Below are positions 1-12,300 of a stretch of 64,000 bases of DNA, one piece after another. Position 1 is the stretch's first letter, and each line of letters starts with the position of its first letter. Below the pieces are notes generated by a model. The model was not told the DNA's origin. It was given only the letters and a program-made list of their open reading frames with translations, and did no database searches. The stretch is from Pseudocercospora fijiensis CIRAD86. Lineage: Eukaryota; Ascomycota; Dothideomycetes; Mycosphaerellales; Mycosphaerellaceae. Both the position numbers and the translations under genes were made by a program. The stretch is taken from contig NW_006921533.1 of assembly GCF_000340215.1 (NCBI RefSeq), positions 249,616-313,615 on the forward strand, written 5' to 3'.

Positions 1-215
1 GTCCTCTCGCCCCTATTTACGTCGGAGGGCTACAAGGTCTTTTATAAAGGTTGTATCGTTAGGAATCCGGCTCTAGAATAGGTTAGTAGGCAAACCGTAT
101 ACTAGAAGCTCCCCTATAGATACGTTAGACTTAAGGTCTAGGAACTATAAAGCCTAGAAGAGAGCATTTACCTTTATATCGTAAGAGTTAGTAGGCCCGG
201 CACTATACTTCTTTA
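1..215 (-). pseudogene. RIP-degraded gag-like ORF, 3' part (continues at 7,265)
   Basis: On the minus strand this stretch reads as one frame broken only by TAG codons, the usual product of RIP on CAG or TGG. The frame continues exactly across the Gypsy insertion. Sequence just right of 7,264 reads into the 5-bp target CTTTA/TAAAG and then into this stretch, so the two belonged to one ORF before the insertion. I do not recognise the encoded segment itself. Its partner at about 7,270-9,150 looks like a retrotransposon Gag. Confidence 0.55.
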
Positions 216-411
216 TGTTAGAAGGGTATATTAGCAGGTAGATAGGGTAGTAGTGGGTACGAGTAGTATTCGATAAGGATCTAGAAGGAGAGGGAGGAAG
301 GCAGGAGAGTTGGCCTAACGCTAAGCGCTAAGCCCTACCTAAGGCATCGAGACCCTAGCTTTACTCGGCCTAGTTACATACTAATTACGTGTAGCCTCTT
401 TAGCCCTAATA
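216..411 (-). repeat. 3' LTR of Gypsy copy A
   Basis: The 196-bp LTR begins TG and ends TA (from CA) in window orientation. It matches the LTR at 7,069-7,264 over its whole length, with differences that are mostly C/T or G/A. It is preceded by the target duplication CTTTA. Confidence 0.93.
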
Positions 412-1550
412 TACGCTTCCCTTCTAAAGGCCGCGCCCCCGTAGCCTGCCTATATTCTAATCCCGACCTCTATTACCGCTAACTTAGCAAGTCTAATAAG
501 CTATTCAGCCGCGCTAAATTGAACACTTAACTACCTAATTATGTAACTATATAAAACCTCACCTCTAAACAATACAATGTACAACTCTAACTGCGCTATC
601 CTTATATATAATAAAGTGAAGGGATATAAAGCTACAAGAATTGAGGGCTATCGACTAATTATAATACGAGCGCGTCTTCCCTACTATAATAGGTAGACGT
701 ACGAGGTATTGCAGCCCTACCTCCGCTCTAAGTAATGTCGTACCGAGTTCTTTGCGTCTACTCTTAAAAGACCTAGCAATGTCCGCTCTAAGGGTTTGTC
801 CGTTCCGAGGGTTGTTCTTATTGTTCGTAGTTTCGCTAGCCCTAATTAGCTAGGTTTAGCAGCCTTTAAGTGTCAATCTTATCTTATCTTTTCAAAAAAC
901 ATAGCTCGTCTAGTTTCTATAAGTGAAGGCTATTGTAAGTATAGTAGTAGAGGTTCGCCTCGCTTAAAGGATTAGATAGATCGAGGAGTAACCTATTGTC
1001 CGCAAGATCGACCCCGGCTAGCTTAGCTCTATAGTTTTGCCCTTAGTTAGTCTATTAGTCGCTCAATCTTTTTAAGCGGCTTAAAGTTTTGACTTAGCCT
1101 TAAAGTTTTAATCAAACCTTTGACTAAAGGTACCTTAGGCTCGTAGTGTAGGTAAGGTTGCCTTCGCAAGTATAGCGATAATAGTAAGTAATGTTAATAA
1201 TAGCGGTACTAGCCGTCTTAGCGCCAACTTCACCTTGCTTCTAATTTCCTTCTTTAACTAACAATAACTCGGCAATACCGTTACTAATATAGCGGTGTCC
1301 TTCCTTTCTTAAACGGTAACACACTCCGCAATACTGTTACTAATATAGCCGCGCCGGCCGCGCCGTCCTTACCGATTGCCTAGGCCTTAAGGCCTCGATA
1401 GAATAAGGGAATAAGAGGGGGATCTGCAGGGCGCGTTAGTAAAGAGGTAGAGTCCTTAAAAGAGTAGGCAATTGGTTGACGCGTCGTAGCGCGCCTAGTG
1501 TAGTCTTATTGTCCTTTGTTGCTAACAATTGCTTGCCTCTAATTAGTTAG

Positions 1551-1578
1551 CTAATAGCACCCCGGGGGTAGCATTAAT
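1551..1578. repeat. Near-palindromic GC block, Gypsy A copy
   Basis: CTAATAGCACCCC followed by GGGGGTAGCATTA forms a strong inverted repeat. In element sense it lies just after the chromodomain coding region. Near-identical 26-nt blocks occur at 9,254-9,279, 33,318-33,343 and 39,967-39,992. Confidence 0.8.
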
Positions 1579-3929
1579 CCTAGGCCTTAATAGTAATATT
1601 ATAAGCTTTTAGCCTTCTTCTTGTTCTTTACGCTAGTCTAATACTTATCTAACAACTCGGTTATATCCTTAAAGGAGTCTTTAGCTTCCTATAAGTCCCA
1701 TTCTAGTAAATAGCCTTGCTATCTTAACAGGTACTCCTTCTTACCTTGCCTAGTCCGATAGTTTAGGATACGTTCTATAGACTACAGTTCTTCGCTATTA
1801 GCTAAGACTTCTTCTAACTTAGTAGGCGCTTTATCGCCTTCGCGTTAGTAGTACGGTTTAAGGAGGGAGATATAGAAGGTATTATAGATAGTATAATAAG
1901 GTAGAAGCCATAACTAGTAGGCCTAGCTATTGCCCTTCGGTTCTCGGATACGGAATGGCCTAATGTATCTTAGTGCGAGCTTGGGCCTTGTTTTGCCGTT
2001 AGGTAATAGGTGTTTGCGGATACGGAGGTTCTTAGTGCTTAGCATAACTATATCGCCTTGCTTAAAAGTCATTAGCGTGTAGTGTTTGTTATAGTAGGCC
2101 TTCTGATATGCCTAAGCCTTCGCTAGTTTGTTAGCTATCTTAGCGTAAATCTCTCGCATCTTTTGAACCCTCTTAATAGCCGCTAGTGTCTTAGGTTAAC
2201 CCGCTTCCCTTTCCTTACGCTCGGCCTTAAGCGATAGGTCTTGTAGCATAGCAGCGTTCTAGCCTATTATAGCTATGTATAGTAACACCTTAGTTGATAA
2301 GTGGACACTATTGTTATACACGAATTCTATAGGCTATAGGAGGTTAACCTAGTCGTTAGGGTTCTCGTTAATGTAACTGCGCAGGTACTGCTACAGGGTA
2401 GCATTCTGCCTTTTAGTCTGACTATCTGTTTGTAGATAGAATGCTATAGATAGGCGATGCTTAAGTCTTAGCTATAGGCAAATCTTACTCTAATAGTAAG
2501 ATGTGAATATCGGGCCTTAATCGGAGACTATCCCCTTAGGGGTTCCCTAATAGGTATAGAAGATGTTAGTCTATAGCGCCTTAGCTAGGTCAATAGCCGT
2601 CTAATCCTTTCGGGTAGGAATGTAACGAGCGCCCTTAGTAAACCGGTCTACGACAACTAGGATAGCATTATATACATCCTTGCTTCCCCTACGCTTAGTA
2701 GGCGGAAGGCCTATAATAAAATCCATTGTAAGCTTAGCAAATAGCTTCTTTAGAACAGGGAGTGAAGACAACTCGCTAAATAGTAAGTGCTTTAGTGCTT
2801 TGACTCGTTAACATACGGTATACGTGTTTACGTAGTTCTTTATATCCCGCTTACTATTTAGCTAGTAGTATGTGCGCGATAGTAGCTCGTGCGACCTCTC
2901 TGTGCTATAGTAACCGGCAAGCTCACTATTATAGTGTCGCTTAAGGAGTTCTTATCTAATCGATTGTTTAGCGGGGACATAGTATCTACCCTTAAACCTT
3001 AAGTAACCTTTATTATCGATCGACTAATTACTCTTGCTAGATCGAGTCTTTCGCCTACTTATAAGCTTGTCTATACGTTTAGTAGCAAAGGCGTCCCTCT
3101 ACTAAGCCCGTAATAGCTCATCTATAAACGATTGACTATCCCTATTTGCAAGGTCATTTAATAGCACCCTCGCTATTAAACGAGGTACGTATTATATATA
3201 TCTAATAGCACTAGCAGCCGGATCAACTGCAGCAGTGCTATCGCTGTTACTATATATAGCGATGTCGACTAGGGAGTTATTATAACTTCTCCTATCTATG
3301 TCCTTAACACGTACTATTAATATAGTAAGAGCATTAATATACTTTAAGCCGTCGCGGAGTCCGGTAAGCCGCTTATCCTACGCTTACTTATTAATAATAC
3401 GGGCTATAGCAATCTTATACTACAGGGTTAGAAACAATGAATTAATAGATTGCTAAGTCCCGCTATCGTAATCAGGTCGCCTCGATAGGCTATTAGTAGG
3501 GTTACTTACGCCTAGCCGATATAATATATTAAAATCAAACCTAGCGAGGTAGACGGCCTATCTAGCCTGTCGACCTATAACCCTAGTAACCTTCGTAATT
3601 CTACGGAGGTTGTTATAGTCTGTGTAGACCTGTATTGTATGTTAAGCCCTATCGAGGTAGTGCCTCTAGTACTTAAAGGCCTCGACAATAGCTAGGAGCT
3701 CTTGCTCGTAGGTCTCGTAGCGACGTTTAGCATTAATTATCTTCCTCGAGAAGAAGGCAATCGGGTGCTAGTAACTGTTATTAGCCTGTTGTAACATAAT
3801 AGCTAATATAGCAAACTGTAAAGCGTTAGTCTCAATGCGGATCTGCTTACTTAGTATAAAATAGTACAGCAAGGGGACTTTAGTAAAGCGCTTCTTTAAA
3901 CCGTTAAAAGCGGCTTGTGCTCTATTAGT

Positions 3930-4802
3930 CTATTTAAACTCTCTAGTTAGGTTGGCCTTAGTTTTAGTAAGCTTAGTTAGGGGTATTACGTGTCGTAAAT
4001 AGCCCTTAATAAAGCGACGATAGAAGTTAGCAAAACCTAAGAATAATTGAAGCTCCTTAATGCTAGTAGGCGTTAGCCACTTAGTAATAGTCTTAATCCG
4101 GTTAGGATTAGCCTTAATACCCTTAGTTGATACGAGGAAGCCGAGGAATAACACCTCCTTAGTAGTAAAGGTATATTTAGAAGGCTTGCAATACAAGCTA
4201 TAGGCTCGCAGGCGGTCGAGGACCTTACGTACTATAGCCTAGTATTCCGCAATGTTAGGAGAGTGTATATAAACTAGGATGTTATCTAGGTAAACTATAT
4301 AGAGGTAATCTAATAGGCCTAATAGGGCCCGATTGATATAGGACTAGAATGTAGTAGGGGCATTAGCTAGCCTAAATAGTATAACTAAGTACTTAAAATG
4401 GCTATAGCGAGTACGAAAGGCTGTCTTCTATTCATTACCCTTACGGATACGGATGCGATAGTATGCATCCTTAATATCTAATATAGTATAGTAGTAAGTA
4501 CTAGAAAGGCGATTAAGGGTCTCATTAATAAGAGGAAGTAGGTAGCGGTCTTTAATAGTAACAGCGTTAAGCCTACGATAATTAACACACAGACGTAGGC
4601 TACTATCCTTCTTTAGTACGAACAGGATAGGGGCGCTAGCAGGGCTATTACTATACCGAATGCGACCGTTAGCTAGGTTTTCCTCTAGGTACTTACGCAA
4701 TATAGCAAGCTCTCGTTTACTAAGGTTGTAGAGGGGGCTAAAAGGGACCTCCTTACCCGCTATAATATTAATCTTATAATCCGTCTCTTTAAATATAGGC
4801 AA
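3930..4802 (-). pseudogene. Reverse transcriptase relic of Gypsy copy A
   Basis: Two open stretches keep recognisable Metaviridae RT sequence. 4,428-4,802 contains a SLRLCVNYRRLNAVTIKDRY block and LDIKDAYYRIRI (the first catalytic Asp region). 3,930-4,196 contains FLGFLVSTKGI and FLGFANFYRRFIKGY (the RT thumb/connection). Between them lies the YxDD box, which reads YLDN because of a G-to-A change. The stretches are fragments of one polyprotein, not separate genes. They survive because RIP happened to leave few stops here. Confidence 0.85.
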
Positions 4803-7057
4803 TATCGATACTAAGTAGTATTTAAATACATTAATATAGGTTTCTCGAATAGGCTCCGGTATACGAGCAAGCTAATTAGGATCTATGCTATTAGGGGGCA
4901 CAGGCTTATCGTTATCGCCTAATAGGTCGACTATCGGATTAGCTAGGGTTAGGTTGCTAATAAATAGGACCCTAATATTATTAGGGCACTCGCTAATATC
5001 GATGTATTTAATGTCCTCTTTCCTAGCGATCCTAAATCGCTACTATTAACTGCCTAAGTCTATAACTATAGCATAGTACTTAAGAATAGGGTTGCTAATA
5101 ACAATCTTAGATAGGAGGCTATCTATATCTACTACGTAGGCAGTGAAGTTTAGTAGGCGCTTATTGCCGAGGTCGTCTCTTAGGGCTATATAGACATAGT
5201 AGGCTCCGTAGGTTAAGTGCCGAGCGTTATTAAACCAAGCAAGGGTTAGTAGGTTAGTCCTAGGCAGTTATCGAAGGTCTAATTGCTTGGCTAGGCGATA
5301 GCTAATAAGGGCGCTAACTGAATTTCCTAGATCTAGTATAACCTTAGTCTTATAGTTAGTGTCGGGCCCGGATATAAGATAGGTACGTATAATAGCTAGC
5401 ACAATATCGATAGTCTTACGCCGTACGAGGCTAACAGTTAGTACGGCGCTTACTCTTTTTTCGAAGGTTAGCCTATAGGGGTAGCGTTAGCTACTAAGAG
5501 GTGCTTTCGGTGCTTAGTAGTAGTACGGTCGATTCGGGCCTAGTCCTTAGGTTTGTCGCATTAGCCTAGTAGATAGCTAGTACTATTACAATTGAAGCAC
5601 TTTAACCCGGTTAGTAGACTACCGTAGCTATTATTACTACTATTATTAGTCGAGCGGTTAGCATTATAGGGATACGAGCCCCTTCTACGGCCCCTATCGC
5701 GGCCTCCTCTATATAGCCGCCGGCTACGGCCTCTTCTACGATCGTTACTATTCCTATTGTTAGCATTGTTATCCTAGTAGGAACCTTAGTTTCCTCCGCG
5801 GCTACCGCGGTTGCTACGGTTAGTACTAGCTAGTCGGATCCTTAATTCTAGTCGCTATTAGAGCTAAACAGCCCGTTCGGCTGTTTCCACTTCGACTATA
5901 AATTAAATACGCGTTAGATTAGTCTATTCGAATACACGGCGACGGTCTAATTTAAGGACCAATTCCTATCGCAATTTAGGGCGTATTTCGGAAATCTAAA
6001 TAGAGTCGGTCTTAGCTAGCAAATCGTCTTCGAGGGTCTTTAAATAGGCCTTAAATAAGCGAGCCGATTAATTAGTCTTTTGTTTAGCTCGAAGGTATTA
6101 GTCCTAAGCGTGTTGTTGCCTTAGTATAGGGTTTCTAAGGGTGTCTAGTATAATAGTCTTGTAGTTTTGCTACTAAACAGCGGTCTAATTAGTAAGGGAG
6201 TTAAAGTGGTTATCCTAGGTACGCTTTAGGTCTCTATTAATGTATTGCATAGCATAGACGACTAGCGAATAGTCGTCTAGCAGGGCCCTTAGTGCATTTC
6301 GTTAGTTAAGCTTACAGTTACGAATGTAGTCGTTGTATTGCTTTCGACTAGAGCTATCAAACACGGTACAGTCCTTAAGTTTAGCATCCTTCTTCTAGAC
6401 TGGGACTAATAGTAAGGAAGGCCCTACTATCGGCTTAGTGTTAGTTGTTAGGGCCTCCTAAAGGCGGCGAATTTCGAGGAGGTTATCCTTTAGCTGTTGT
6501 TCTTAACGTAGGGCAGTAAGCCTGTTTTAGGTGGCTTCTTAGAGTCTCCCTACTAGTTGGGGGCTAAAGGCTAGTTAGCTATATCGACGGTTAACAATAT
6601 TATTAAGAATGTCGTCGATAGGCAATTCTAGATTATTACCTAGAACTATAGGTTCTTCTTTAATAGGCTCTCCGGCAGGCTCTTTAGCAGGAGGCACTTT
6701 AGTAGGAGGCGCTTTAGCAGGCACTGTGCCGCTAGCGTTGTCGTTGCTAGCGCTACTAGCGGTAGCACGGTTGTTGTTTCGTAATGAACTAGCTATTATA
6801 AGGGGCGATACTAATAATGTATTGTTAGCCCCTAAGATACGGATATAGCGGAATTAGTAGATATCGGCTTGGTATGCTTAACTTAGTGTAATGGGCCGTG
6901 TAGAAGGCCTTGCTTAATAATTGGTACGGTTGTTTCGATAGAATAGTACGTATAGGTCCCGTTCTTCGGGCGCAATATAGTTAGATTAGTCTTATTCGTA
7001 GCTATACCGCTAAAAACTTGAAATAAGGACTATCTAGCTGCTACCCTTAAAGGGTGG

Positions 7058-7068
7058 ATCGAATACTA
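7058..7068 (-). other. Putative self-priming primer-binding site, Gypsy A
   Basis: The 11 nt directly after the 5' LTR, read on the minus strand, are TAGTATTCGAT. Their exact reverse complement lies inside the LTR at 7,117-7,127, where it would form the 5' end of the R region. No TGG-type tRNA primer site adjoins the LTR. This arrangement matches the Tf1-type self-primer, in which the first 11 nt of the transcript anneal to the site just after the LTR. The same pairing is kept in copy B. Confidence 0.65.
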
Positions 7069-7264
7069 TATTAGAAGGGTATATTAGTAGGTAGATAGGG
7101 TAGTAGTAGGTACGAGTAGTATTCGATAAGGATCTAGAAGGAGAGGGAGGAAGGCAGGAGAGTTGGCCTAACGCTAAGCGCCAAGCCCTGCCTAAGGCAT
7201 CGAGACCCTAGCTTTACTCGGCCTAGTTATATGCCAATTACGTATAGCCTCTTTGGCCCTAACA
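7069..7264 (-). repeat. 5' LTR of Gypsy copy A
   Basis: 196 bp, ending CTAACA in window orientation and followed by the target duplication CTTTA at 7,265-7,269. It begins TATTAG where the other LTR has TGTTAG, a TG-to-TA change typical of RIP. Confidence 0.93.
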
Positions 7265-7269
7265 CTTTA

Positions 7270-9150
7270 TATACCTATTAAAGCGAAAGCTCTTTAGGTC
7301 GGCTAACTTTCGCTTATAGGCCGGCGGGTTAGCTAGGCCTAGGGTACTACTAAGGTCGGTAGTAGCATTCTCTATATCGATATCTAGAGTTTCTAGTACC
7401 TCCGGAGTAGCTATACTAGCTCGGGTTGTACGGTCTTTAGCTATCTAGAGTGTTTTAGTCTTAGCGACTAATTCTCGCTATTTCTTAGCCTTATTAGCTG
7501 CCTGCTTCTTAAGTATCCTAGTAGGGGCTACCGTACTAGGGCGGGTAGGGTTCTATAGGCTCTTACCCTTACCCTAGGACTAGGTTTAGGACGACTAAGT
7601 TTAGGACCTTGTAGTAGCGTAGATATCTATACTGTTCTTAGTAACCGCGTAAACATTAGTAACTGCGTCCGGGTCCTAAGATACAAAGTTAACTTTAATA
7701 GGCTTAGTAGTACTATTACTACTCCGCTCCTTAACCTGTTTTGCCCTAACCTTCTAAGTTTCTCGTTTAGCAATAGCGGCGAGGGTACTATTCCTAGTAT
7801 CCTTAAACTCGATCTTGCTACTATACTTCTTCTCTAGAAGACTCCTAAGTTAAGGCAGCTTCGGAGCTCTACGATCCTACTTAAAGTCAATCTTATCGCC
7901 GGTATCGGTATAGTAGAACTAACTATTTACTTATATAACGAGCTTCCTCTTAAGAAGCTCTTTCTAGATAGGGTAGTCTAATTAAACATATTTGAAACCG
8001 CCGTATATCTAGTACTTACTATCTAAGTTAGAATAGATCTTTCGTATAGCGTAGACGTTAACTAAAGGGGCCTTAGGGTAGTTAGGATCGGAGACCTAGT
8101 AGACTAGTAGTATATTCTTTAGTATACTAGTATTAAGGACCTCCCTAACTCGCTATAGTGCTTTCGTATTAAGGTTGAGCTAGGCTAGGGATTTAGCTAA
8201 GTCCGTAACGTCCTAAGAATGCTTAGTAACGGTAGGAGTTACGGTACTAGGACTACTTTACGATTTAGGAAGAAACTTAGGCCCTCTAGTTCCCGAGGTA
8301 TCGTTCCTTACCTAGGCTAGGTTATTCCGGTCCTTGCCGTAAATAAACTTCTTTGTATCGGCGGAGCTATTAATGTCGTCCTTAATAGCCTTTAGGACCT
8401 CTTTATACTTCCTAAAGGTCTTAGGATTAGCTTCGCTAAGCTTATAGCGACGGAAGATACGCTTAGCCGTAGACTACGGCAACCCTTTAAGGAGTAGCCT
8501 CGTTCTCTAAGAATTCTCGAGGTCCTACTAGTCGATGCCGTCTGCTAACTTAACAAACTCGCAGACGTACTCCTTTAGGTCGTTATCTTTAGTACGCCTC
8601 TCTATATAGAGGTTCTTAAGCTACGTACGACTGCCTTTAATACGACGGCTATCGCGATCCCGATACTCCCTTATAAAGGCCTACTTAAAGACCTCCTAGT
8701 CGGCATTAGACTTGTCGTCCTTTTCTAGGTAGCTAACTAGGGTTCTAAGGGTTCGGTAAAGCTTAGTAATAGTAGTCCTCGTAAGGGACCGGACCTTGTA
8801 CTAGTCCGACTCCTCTTCGAGTCCGTACTCGGCTAAGTTGTCCTTAAAGCGTTCTACGTACGCCGTAGCGTTCTACCCTTCGAACAAAGGGTTCCTACTA
8901 CTTCCTAGCTCTAGCGGGCGACGCCTGTTCTAACGGAGAAGGTTAGTTTGCCCTTAAATTATCTTTATAACGACATTATAGAGGGCCTCGGGCGTAGAAG
9001 GCTCGATAGCCCCTAGGTCGACGGCGCTTATAACAACTAGTCGTCGCCTAATTTCTTCGTTAATAGGGTCCGGTAGGTTATTAGATTCCGAAGATTCCGC
9101 TAATTCGTAATGCTCGCTTTCGCTAGAGCTTATTCGATTCTTGTAAAGTA
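7270..9150 (-). pseudogene. RIP-degraded retrotransposon Gag-like ORF
   Basis: Read on the minus strand, about 8,300-8,800 gives one long frame interrupted mainly by TAG. It contains Gag-like helical text such as KEYVCEFVKLADGID and RTRLLLKGLP followed by TAKRIFRRYK. This fits the capsid-type domain of LTR-retroelement Gag proteins. The frame continues past 7,265 and, after removing Gypsy A with one copy of its target site, into 1-215. No matching RT was found, so the superfamily is open. The element boundaries are not defined. Confidence 0.5.
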
Positions 9151-9253
9151 GTTAAAATAAAGTACTATAAGAAAGTGTTTTTAGTATATATTATAGGTTT
9201 AGTTTGTCTCGATATTGCTATACGAGAAAATAGTATGCTAGGCTATTTTCTTC

Positions 9254-9318
9254 TAATATTACCCCTAGGGTAGTATTAGAGTTTAGCCTCCTAGGGGTCG
9301 CCTAGACACCCCTAGGAG
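9254..9318. repeat. Two adjacent palindromes (hairpins)
   Basis: 9,254-9,279 is a RIP-altered copy of the 26-nt near-palindrome found in the Gypsy and Copia elements (about 22 of 26 positions agree with the Gypsy B copy). Right after it, at about 9,288-9,318, CTCCTAGGGGT and ACCCCTAGGAG form a perfect 11-bp inverted repeat around a 9-nt loop. A run of 12 G residues lies at 9,438-9,449. Confidence 0.75.
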
Positions 9319-9399
9319 CTTCAATTTAGTAAATTTAGACAAAAGCCGCTTAGAGGAATGAACTGCAATCTCTATTTATACCTAGATCCTAGAAACTAG

Positions 9400-12300
9400 C
9401 TACTTTACTAACTATTATTATCTCCTTTAGCTAGGTAGGGGGGGGGGGGCGGGGACCTTCTTTTTCTAGTAGAAGGCTAAGTACTATCCGAACGAGGCAG
9501 CGAATCCCGAAACAATCTACCCGGTTAATAAAGGAACTGTCTAGGCATCCGACCTATAATCTAGAAATTGCTATCGTATAGATAGTCTTAGCAAACTAAG
9601 CAAGGCCGATAGGTAATTAGTCTATCTCCTCCTTAGGCAGGTAGTAGCTTATCTCGAGCAAGCGGTGCTAAATAGGTCTTCGACCCGGAGCCGAGTCCTT
9701 AGAAGCTAGCTATAGTTATAGACTAGGCCCTAAGCTATAATAGTCCTAAGGGTTTGCAGCTTTTCGGGGTTAAAGCGATGCCCTCGTTAAGAGGTTTCTC
9801 TGCTTATCGTAACGGCCCCTTAAGATACTTCGGTATCGTCTATATCGTAGGCTCTTATCGTACCCTCGCTTCGGTTATAGCTATTCGTACCTAGAGACTA
9901 CCTTTAATATACCCGAACCTATTAGATATAAAGAGATAGCCCTACCTTCGGCTCTAATAAAGGACGGAAACTAATACTACTACTACTACTTATAGCAATA
10001 GTATAGGCTACCGAGGGTAACATAACCTATAGCAATATAGGCAGCTATGTTTAGTAAGATAGGATAACGAGACTGTCGCTTAGGCTAATAACTAGAGCCC
10101 TGCAATATAGGCATTATAGAAGTGTAACATAAACAATGTGCTATACGAGGTTAATAATCTATCTACTCTATAGAAGGAGGCCTCTTATATAGGCTTAAAA
10201 CTGGCCTATAGGTGTAGGGCCGGTTACTAGCTAATAGTATATAAGGAGTTAAAGTCGCCGAGAACGAAGGATAGGTTAGAGCAGCGGTCGCACTAGTATT
10301 GTCGTTATAGGCGCGATTAGTAGCGGAATAGGTTACTAGGAGAGGGCATTCGCAAGGCTAAATATAATAAAGAGCCGTATAACGCTATAGTAGTCGTTAT
10401 ATCGCATTATCGGAGTAGAGCGACTAATCTATACGAAATTAGTGTCCGCCGCTATAGAAGCGATCCTTTAGCGATTAGTAATAACCTATATTGCTACGAC
10501 CTAAGATATATAGATATTCGGTTAGCAAACAACGCCCTAAAAGTCCTTCTCGAGGAATTAATAGAATAGCGCGCTTTCAACGTTGCTAAGGTGTTAGACT
10601 TCGTTAAAAGGGGGCTATTAAAGGACGAGTTTAGCAAAATTAGCGGATAGTATCTAAAGGCTAGTATTGTAGCGTAGTTAAAGATTAGGCCTAACCTAAG
10701 GAAGGCTCGTGCTAGTAACTGTAGAAATACGAGTATCTAGCTAGACGACCTTGCTATCGCGCTAAAGGGTGTTTATAATAATATAGACGCTAAAGAGCTC
10801 TAATTCTAGGTAATATCGAAGATACTAAAGGGCAAGACAGAGCGTAGTATTGTCTTTTAGAGCGAGTAGCAACGAGAGTTATTAAATACCGAGGCAGGAG
10901 ATGTAAGTATTATTGTTAGTATTAGTAGTAGTAGTATAGAAGGCAGGCGTGTAACTAAGCTTCTAAAGCTTGCGTTCTATAGTTCCTACTACTAACTTTA
11001 AAAATTCAAAACATTACCAACTTATATACTATATAGTTATTTTTGCTAGACGCGAATTATAAGACTACCGACCTTAGTTAGAACCTTTTTACTGTCTATG
11101 TTCGTAATGCGTTAGGTTGTTAGCCACTAGTAGGCTACCTATTACTAGAATCGTAGAAAGCTAAGCTCGTAGAAGCTAGACTTCGAGCTATTAAGGTATA
11201 GTTACTACTATAGAAGCTTATTATAGCTATAGTCGACGACTCGGCCTTAGAACAGGCGGCTATTAACCTCTCGTAGAAGGATAACGATTAGGTACGAATT
11301 TGCCTCTACTAGCGGCACGTTAAAGAGACCTTCCTTCGCTCGTTTCTAGAGGCCTAGTTTCTAGAGATTATTAAGCGGTTTTACTACTTAATCTACTACG
11401 TACGTAGCGCAGGCGACGTTAGTACCGATATAGCATAGATTTAAGAGTAGTTATAAGAGCATACGCCTATAGGATAGCAGGACAAGGTCTAATATATACG
11501 CTATAATTAGAATAGCTAAACTTTACGGAAATAGGCAACTTAGGCGCGGCTCTATAGTCTATTATTGCTACAAATAAGGACTACCTCGCCTTTAGAGGGC
11601 TATTACTATGCTATTAAGTATAACCGCAATAAGCGCAACCTAGTGTTCTATATACTATATAGCACTATTATCGAGGTTCTTAAAGTCGACGATAGGCAGG
11701 CTTATAAGGCATAGCTAGCTAGTTATAGGCTCGGCAAACGCATATAATATTAGTACTATAAGGGCCTTCTAGGCTTCGAGACACTGCAACTACTAGCTAC
11801 TTAGGATTATATTCGAGAACAGGTAGATATTGCTATTAAAATAGAAGCTAAGGCAGCACCTGTATATAAGGGCACACTACGCAGTTATAACTATATAACT
11901 CCGGCTCGCTATAATTGCCTCGTATAGTTTCAAACCCGCCTACCTTACTACTATATTCTACGTAACTATCTGTTTAATAGACTCGAAATTAGTAAGCTAT
12001 AATAGCGACGATATATCGAGCTGTTTCTAGGCCTAAACGTTATATTTGCTTACGAATACTAGCGCGCTCTCGATACTTAATAACTCGTAATCGAAGGTTA
12101 TAAAGAAGACGCTATTGCCCTAGCATAAACACCTCTTTTAAGAGATCTATAAGGCTACTTTAAGGAGGCGGTAGAAACGCTAAATCTAAAGTACTAGCGG
12201 ATTAAGGACGACCTTTCTATTAATAGTACTATAAAGGACGCATTCTACGCCTTCTACGTACGGAAGGTTAAAGACTTCTTAAACAGTTACTACGCGTTAA

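Larger units (their letters stand above)
216..7264 (-). mobile_element. Full-length Gypsy/chromovirus LTR retrotransposon, copy A, RIP-inactivated
   Basis: Two 196-bp LTRs bound the element, and identical 5-bp target duplications (CTTTA at 211-215 and 7,265-7,269) flank it, so both ends are real. It lies on the minus strand: the 5' LTR is 7,069-7,264 and the 3' LTR is 216-411. Domains run from right to left: Gag with a CCHC knuckle near 5,560-5,620, reverse transcriptase about 3,930-4,850, RNase H about 3,550-3,900, integrase about 2,550-3,050, and a chromodomain near 1,640-1,790. It is the same family as the plus-strand copy at 27,614-34,732. Stops are nearly all TAG/TAA, and the RT active site reads YLDN instead of YLDD (near 4,280-4,300), so it cannot be active. 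Confidence 0.93.

Noticed and set aside
9254..9262. TAATATTAC, identical to the nonanucleotide of geminivirus replication origins
   Set aside because: Comparison with the three sister motifs (TAATGCTAC) shows that it arose by mutation of the retroelement palindrome. No Rep-like sequence is near.
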